Of a DNA stretch of 64,000 nt, positions 58,592 through 64,000 are shown in pieces. The notes below the pieces were generated by a model that had not been told where the DNA came from, made no database searches, and saw nothing but the letters and a program-made list of their open reading frames with translations. The position numbers and the translations under genes were made by a program. Numbering within the stretch: position 1 is the first letter of the stretch; the number at the start of each line of letters is the position of its first letter. The stretch is from Linum tenue (taxonomy: Eukaryota > Streptophyta > Magnoliopsida > Malpighiales > Linaceae). The stretch spans positions 27,305,475 to 27,369,474 of the forward strand of contig CAMGYJ010000008.1 in assembly GCA_946122785.1 (NCBI GenBank). Direction: 5' to 3'.

Positions 58592-59899
58592 CTAACTCAA
58601 ACCAATGCATCTCTCCATACCTCTATAGCAACAAACAACCCCGATCGTCGGTAGAGGACTTTCTAGATCATAAAACAGCTTACGAGGTCAACTGGTCTTC
58701 TAAGACGTCCCCTATCTTTCTCAATGCGAGTACTAGACTCAAGCCAGGATCATGAGAAGAAGTAGAAGTAAGATAGTCAGTTCATGGATAAAGGGACTCA
58801 CACCATTCACAACCAAGGACTCGTTGTACCGGGTGCTCCTTTTTCACTTTCATTTTACTTACTTTTTTTCCTTTTTATTCACTTAGCGGGGGTTCCAATT
58901 GCAGTCTTTTGCACGGTCGACCCTTATTAGTCGAGCAAGAGCAATTTCTGTACATCTGACGCTCACCAGAGTACTTCTTTTAACTCCTTTCCTTCAACTC
59001 GTGTGGAGGGTCAATGAAATTAAGGGGGGTCGGAAGTTCTATCCGTGCCCTTAAAAACACATCCTCGAGTAGGCAAACCGTTCAACGGGTGAAAATTTTA
59101 CTTGTACTAGAGAAAGCTTAGCTTCACCTTGTAGGAGTACCCCACTAAGGATCACTAAAATCTCTTCCAAAACCCGATTTTGTGCAATGAACGGTGCCAC
59201 ACACGTTGGGCTTACCCCATGTTTAAGATTTCAATGATTTCGACATGGAGGACCAACTGCTTTTCATTTCTCACATGAGCACCCTGTTCGATACACGAGT
59301 CATAACACAATCCAAACAGAGTCCACATTACCACATGAATTCAACGGTCTTAGCTCCACTAATTCACAAAATCAACTGACACAGCAGAGAGCTAGATAGG
59401 AAAAATCTTATACTTCAACATCCTCCATAGTGCTACACTACCTCCCTAGGTTGCACATTACTATAGAGACTGTCGATTCAAAGCATACTGAGCAGGCAAT
59501 TTGCAAGGAAACACGTACTTGGAGCCCTCAAATCGAAATTTGGACAGTGGACTAGGCTCCAAGCACACAAACAGCCAAACATTGACACGCATACATAATC
59601 GAACACCCCCCACACTTAAGAACGACATTGTCCTCAATGGAGGAAAGATAAGGAGGGTAGAACGAAGTTACCAGATCAAGGGTGAATGATGGTGGACGGG
59701 GCAGGCGATGTATTCCAGGAGGAGAGAGTAATCAGAACACAAACGCCACACAAAATCTCACAAAGGTTGAGTTATTGACTCTAAAATCAAAGAACAAAAC
59801 TGACTCAACCGAAGAGAAATAGGGAAAGAAATGCAAACCGAATGGTTGGGTTGCCTCCCAACAATCGCTTCTTTCACGTCGTGAGCCGGACGATGGCTC
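58592..59899 (-). other. 3' untranslated internal region of the second Athila-related element
   Basis: Non-coding stretch that follows the ORF stop on minus and runs to the PPT-side hairpin (58570-58591). It shares TTGTCCCCAAGCAAACC and GGTTGCCTCCCA landmarks with element 1. No gene. Confidence 0.6.
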
Positions 59900-61090
59900 C
59901 TAAGTTTCGGTCCACCCCAAAACCTCCTTGAAGTTGAGGTTCTCGTCTATGAGGTGGAGTCTCAAGTCGCGAGCATGTGGTATGACAGGTGATGAAAGCT
60001 CGTGCACTTGATGCAGATGAAGTCTCCACCCTCGAGACCTCTCCTTCTCTTCTGTCGTCTCATTGCCCCAAACCAGATATGACAGCATCGATTGGCCACC
60101 ATCGCATCCACCAAGAGGAACCGATGTCGATGTGGCCTTGGTCTGGCAAAGAGACACTGCAAATGGGTCCTTGCTAAGAAGTTCCTCAAATTTTGGTGGG
60201 GATATTACTTGCAACTCATGGCCGGTGCAAGCCTCTTCCACCTTAACTCCGTCCTCAGCCTGGACGCCAATTGCTTCTTCAACCTCCCTTTCTTCTTCAT
60301 GTGGTATCACCCCTGGGAAATGATCAAGAACTCCTCCTGCTTCACTTTTGTCATCCTCCACAACTTCTTTCTGCACCCTTTCTTGCTCTTCTTCTTCTAG
60401 CACGGATTGGAGAGCAAGTTGCCAAGCAATTTCTTTCATGAGATCTTCTTGCATCTCCTCACTCATGCCCGCCTCTTCAAAGCTCAGTTTGGGATGTGGG
60501 AAGGTGTGGTCGGCTACAACAGGACATACCTGATCATGATCATCACGGGAGCTCTCCGTGACAACTTCAGTGTGCTCCACAATGTCCTTGTAGCCTTCTT
60601 CTTCCTCCTCCTCTTCTAGTATGGTAGCAGAAGGGTGATTTGGAGCAGGTTGTGCACAAGATCGCTCAAGATCATCGACGCTCTTCTTAAGGCTCAGGAG
60701 GATCTCCTCTGTTTCACGAAAGGCCTGGGTACAAAGATCCATCCTGACACATGATCTCTCACTGTCTCGAGCAAACTGCTCCATGAGAAGCCTCAATTCA
60801 TAGTTTGGATCTGGTTGTGGAGTGTAGCATGGCTCTGCAGAATGGCCCGTGAAGGCCGCCATGGGTAACTCCAGCTCCGATGGCCCTTCTGGTTGTGGGA
60901 GAAAGTCTTCTTGGTAATGAGATTGTTCTTGATATGCCCAGGGGTCAGATTGTTCTCTGTAGTAAGGGGGTTGGTACTGGAACCCGGATCCATAGTCTTC
61001 TCCTCCTTGGTTGCTCCAGGGGGTCTCGGGGTAATACCACTCGGACGGTGGTGGATACCCCCAATGATTGGAGAAGCCATGAGGATCCAT
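59900..61090 (-). CDS. Gag-position ORF of unknown function in the non-autonomous element
   Basis: A 396-residue intact frame starting 113 nt after the PBS, just behind a TTGGTGCAG acceptor-like site. N-terminal 70 residues are Tyr/Gln/Pro-rich (YYPETPWSNQGGEDYGSG); the middle has predicted helix (LRLLMEQFARDSERSC, LLSLKKSVDDLERSC); residues about 160-280 are strongly acidic (a run of seven Glu, EEEEQERVQKEVVEDDKSE), which suggests coiled coil. No zinc knuckle, protease or RT motif is present. Gag-like position but no recognisable Gag domain. It probably supplies an element-specific protein or packaging RNA; function not known. Confidence 0.6.
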   Translation of the reverse strand: MDPHGFSNHWGYPPPSEWYYPETPWSNQGGEDYGSGFQYQPPYYREQSDPWAYQEQSHYQEDFLPQPEGPSELELPMAAFTGHSAEPCYTPQPDPNYELRLLMEQFARDSERSCVRMDLCTQAFRETEEILLSLKKSVDDLERSCAQPAPNHPSATILEEEEEEEGYKDIVEHTEVVTESSRDDHDQVCPVVADHTFPHPKLSFEEAGMSEEMQEDLMKEIAWQLALQSVLEEEEQERVQKEVVEDDKSEAGGVLDHFPGVIPHEEEREVEEAIGVQAEDGVKVEEACTGHELQVISPPKFEELLSKDPFAVSLCQTKATSTSVPLGGCDGGQSMLSYLVWGNETTEEKERSRGWRLHLHQVHELSSPVIPHARDLRLHLIDENLNFKEVLGWTET

Positions 61091-61202
61091 GATTCAGATC
61101 TGCACCAACAAAAACAAAAACACCCAAGTGAAAAGCAAGGGTGGAAAAGAAAAGAAAAACGCTAAAGTAACAAACTTCTGCCTTTCCTAATAATCTAGAA
61201 AG

Positions 61203-61220
61203 TCCCCGGCAACGGCGCCA
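61203..61220 (-). other. Primer-binding site complementary to tRNA-Asp
   Basis: Minus strand TGGCGCCGTTGCCGGGGA matches the 3' end of plant tRNA-Asp including CCA, a site used by Athila-group Gypsy elements. It lies 6 bp inside the LTR edge at 61227. Confidence 0.9.
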
Positions 61221-61226
61221 AAAACT

Positions 61227-62669
61227 TGACTCGCTATGACACAACTCCTAACAATGGCCAAGTGTAACCAATTAAAGGGACTGCAGTATAGTGGCTCAAG
61301 TAATAAATATCGAATCCACAGGTCTCTAGAGTTACTATTACTCAGCTTCAGTTCATTATCTAGCAAACCAGATTAAGATGGAAAAACTAAAACTACTCTA
61401 ACAAACTACAGTTAAAGTTAATCTAATTACAGGTTGGGAACTCACTAAGGTATGATTCCCCCTAGCCACTAGCCAGATTAATGATTAATGATCTCTTACA
61501 TGTTTCACTTTCATTCATAATGCGGAGAATCCTTAACTAGACCTTGAGTCTCGACTAAAGGAACAAGGCCCTCTTGAGTCAATTGCCTAGAGGGACGTAT
61601 CCTTCTCTAGAACAACCGATCAAGGCGTTCTAAACTAGATTCCCTCTATCGAATGAGGTTCTCAATCGATACAAAGCATTGAATCAACCCTCGACTAAAG
61701 CAATCGATCCAATACTATCAATCTATGGTGCTCTATTGACCTAATCAGGTATTCGCTCTCATAGGATCAAAGCAGAATCAATAATCTCGACTAAAGCAGA
61801 ATTGAATCATGAAAACATGCATAGATTGAATATGAACTCAAGATTATCAAGCAGGAGTACTCATACAATCATCCAATCAAACAAACATGGCTAGGGTTCC
61901 TCAAAACTTAAGTGAAGGGAAGTTACTCCATAGAGAAGAGAGAGACTGCAGTAAGAATCTTAAGATGATCAGTCTTCAAGTCCGGGCTTGTTCCTCGAGC
62001 TTCCAATGCGAAGAAATCCTCCAATTCCACTCCAAGAATGCCCTCAAATCGCCCCCTCTCTCTTTGGTTCGTCCCTTGGGTGTTTGGGATCCAAAATCCA
62101 GCTCTCTCTTTCCTTCGGCTTCAATCTGCCTAAAAAAACCCGATTCTGGGCAAAACACGGTCGCGGGCACGGCCGTGCTTTGCTTTTGCCCGCCCGTGTT
62201 TTGTCCCGTGTTAAAAATACGCCCGCGCGCGTCGGCCAAAACACGGTCGTGCCTAAATATGGGCACGGCCGTGTTTTGATTTAGGCGCGCCCGTGTTTTT
62301 ACTGCCGAACCTGTTCCCCTATATTCAATGTTTCGTTTCTCCCTCGTCCGGACTCCGAATCAGTCGCCGTTTGATCCCAGACGCTCGTAGTCTCGTCCTC
62401 TTTCTTTTCATGACAAGCTTGCATGATTATTTGTCCATAAATTGAGGTAGAAATCCATTCTTCTTTAGGTCATGCCCGAGTTTCTTCTCCCTAATCGCCA
62501 ATTGATCTCTGATTGACTTGAAACTTGCGCCTATACTTCACTTTATGTGCTAGGACCTGAAATGTGACAAAGGAACACAACCTAGCGTAAAATAGGCCAA
62601 AGACGTGATAATTAAAGTTCAAACGATCAAGAAACAAAGTTGAAAACATGTGCAAATATCGAGTCATCA
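61227..62669 (-). repeat. 5' LTR of the non-autonomous Athila-related element
   Basis: 1,443 bp, TGACTCGC...GAGTCATCA on +. It contains CCAAGTGTAACC and TATAGTGG near the left edge, the palindromic ACACGG(C/T)CGTG cluster at 62155-62300 and GGACCTGAAATGTGA..AGCGTAAAATAGG at 62551-62600. The partner LTR is absent. Confidence 0.88.
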
Positions 62670-64000
62670 GTAATCTTCAGGAATGTGAAAATCTGATCGA
62701 AGTTCTAAATGAGTATGAGGAGTTAAGTGGTCAACGGGTGAATTTGGATAAGTCAGCTGTCTGCTTCAGTAAGAATATAGTCCCTGCTGATCAGGAATTC
62801 CTGGCTGCAATTCTGGGGGTGGGTGCGGTAGGGGTCCAGGATAAATACTTGGGACTTCCGACCCTGATAGTCCGATCAAAGATGGCTACTTTCCGCTACC
62901 TGGAGGAAAAGCTGCTGGAGAAATTACAAGGGTGGAAGCAGCGCACGTTGTCTTGGGCAGCGAAAGAAACCTTGATTAAGTCCATAGCTTTAGCCTTACC
63001 GCTAGATGTTATGTCCTGCTTCAAGATGCCACTTTCTCTTTGTAGGCTGCTGGATAAGCATGTCGCTTGGTTCTGGTGGGGTGTGACGAAATGTCAGTCT
63101 AGGATTCACTGGATGTCCTGGCGGAATATGTGCAAAAGTAAACACGAAGGGGGTATGGGTTTCCGTCGGTTTGAGCATTTTAACCAGGCCCTGCTGGCAA
63201 AAATTGGCTGGCGAATTCTCCAGGACCCCCAATCCTTACTGGCCCAAGTTTATAAAGGCAAATATTTCCCGACGGGGACCTTTCTCCAAGCTCAGGCTCG
63301 TTCGCGGCCATCTTGGGGATGGCAGCGTGTTCTCTATGGGCGGCAGTTGCTGGAGCAGGGTTTACGCTGGCAGATTGGTAATGGTGAGTCGGCATCGTTG
63401 TTGTTCTCAAACTGGATTCCCCAATTGCATCCTGCGAAGCCGACCTATAATCCGCAGGTGCTTCTTATCGGGGGTGACCCGTTGGTGGCGGAGGTTATGG
63501 CTCAGGATGGGGAAGGGGGATGGTGTGCCACTAAACTAAGCCAATGGTTTGATCCCTCTACATGTCGAATGAATCAATCTATTCCTCTTCTGAGGCAGAA
63601 TATGGCGGATAGACTGATCTGGCATGCCACGTCTGATGGCGTGTTCACTGTCAAATCTACTTATCATTTGGCCGTTGACATGGCAAGAAGGGATGGCTGT
63701 TGGAGGGCTACGGCTAGTTGGATGGATAGAGCCAGCTGGATTTGGCTTTGGAATGCTACTATCCCCCCAAAATTGAAGGTGTTCGTTTGTCAGATTTTTC
63801 ATCGTATCCTACCTACCATAGAGGGTCTCATTGAGAGAAGTGTTCATGTTCTTCCTCGCTGCCCGGTTTGCTGGGAGGCATCGGAAACTATGGAACATCT
63901 GTTCTTGCACTGTCTGGTGGCTCGGGCTTTATGGGATTATTCAGGGCTTGAACATCTGGGACAAGGCTTGCCTCGCCATACGTTTCCTCTGTTTCTTAAA
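62670..64000 (+). pseudogene. LINE ORF2, second half (continues beyond the window)
   Basis: The frame resumes exactly where it was cut: GGT-AAT before the insertion, AAT-CTT-CAG after it. It stays open from 62672 to the right edge (about 443 codons), which also shows the insertion is younger than most LINE decay. Motifs: LSGQRVNLDKSAVCFSKN, DKYLGLPTLIVRSK, WFWWGVTKCQSRIHW and a zf-RVT domain (IPPKLKVFVCQIFHRILPT, CPVCWEASETMEHLFLHC). The RNase H end lies outside the window. Called pseudogene only because the first half is broken. Confidence 0.88.

Larger units (their letters stand above)
58565..62669 (-). mobile_element. Non-autonomous Athila-related element lacking its 3' LTR
   Basis: Inserted into the LINE with a perfect 5-bp target duplication GTAAT (58560-58564, 62670-62674). 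On minus: LTR (62669-61227), PBS, one ORF of 396 codons, a non-coding 3' region, then the PPT-proximal hairpin. At that point the 3' LTR should follow, but the target duplication comes directly instead. The conserved GGTTGCCTCCCA segment at about 59848 is shared with the first Athila-type element at about 36975. No gag, protease, RT or integrase coding. Confidence 0.85.

Noticed and set aside
61203..61220. tRNA-Asp gene
   Set aside because: Only the 18 nt complementary to the tRNA 3' end are present; it is a retroelement primer-binding site. No complete tRNA or rRNA gene was found in the window.

Overview
The window is nuclear DNA of a flowering plant, probably a eudicot. The signs are GT-AG spliced genes, a tau-class glutathione S-transferase, plant-type Copia, Athila-like Gypsy and L1-type LINE retrotransposons, and plant CACTA, hAT, Mutator and Tourist transposon ends. 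I cannot name the species. Only about 8 kb is host gene; nearly everything else is transposable element, often nested.

Host genes. (1) Three intronless paralogues on the + strand (4262-4660, 13884-14303, 17339-17761) encode small secreted cysteine-rich proteins of the ginkbilobin-2/DUF26 type. They form a local duplication array that includes the promoters, and retroelements have since pushed the copies apart. (2) A two-exon tau-class GST lies at 44072-44842 (+). (3) A 19-exon gene at 45196-50893 (-), reconstructed exon by exon to an 897-residue frame, matches TTC27. The GST and TTC27 genes converge tail to tail, 353 bp apart.

Layout. 1-523 is the end of a CACTA transposon, followed by an antisense Copia remnant and a 2.2-kb degenerate tandem repeat. 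4938-10025 is a complete Copia element with apparently identical 255-bp LTRs, a perfect 5-bp target duplication and one open gag-pol frame. 11330-13268 is an Athila-like LTR carrying a nested hAT element, and 15960-16946 is another LTR remnant. 17986-29378 holds a TIR-bounded GC-rich element, LINE fragments, a Copia fragment with a poly(A)-like tail, a degenerate full-length LINE (-) and a Tourist-like element. 29875-31558 is a Mutator-like element with a non-TE interior. 31744-41058 is a decayed Athila-type element (-) that keeps an additional 3' ORF. 51085-55871 carries more hAT and Mutator-type elements. From about 56.4 kb to the right edge is a + strand LINE split by a non-autonomous Athila-related element (58565-62669).

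The most interesting material is in the Athila-like elements. Ahead of the 3' ORF of the first one, an array of the palindromic ACACGG-CGTGTTTT motif otherwise seen in the LTRs is followed by a TATA box, an ATG-free leader and a consensus intron, which looks like an internal promoter. The second element has lost one LTR while keeping its target duplication and carries a gag-position ORF I do not recognise. The Gnk2 paralogues are also notable: copy 1 has lost its terminal cysteine and gained another.
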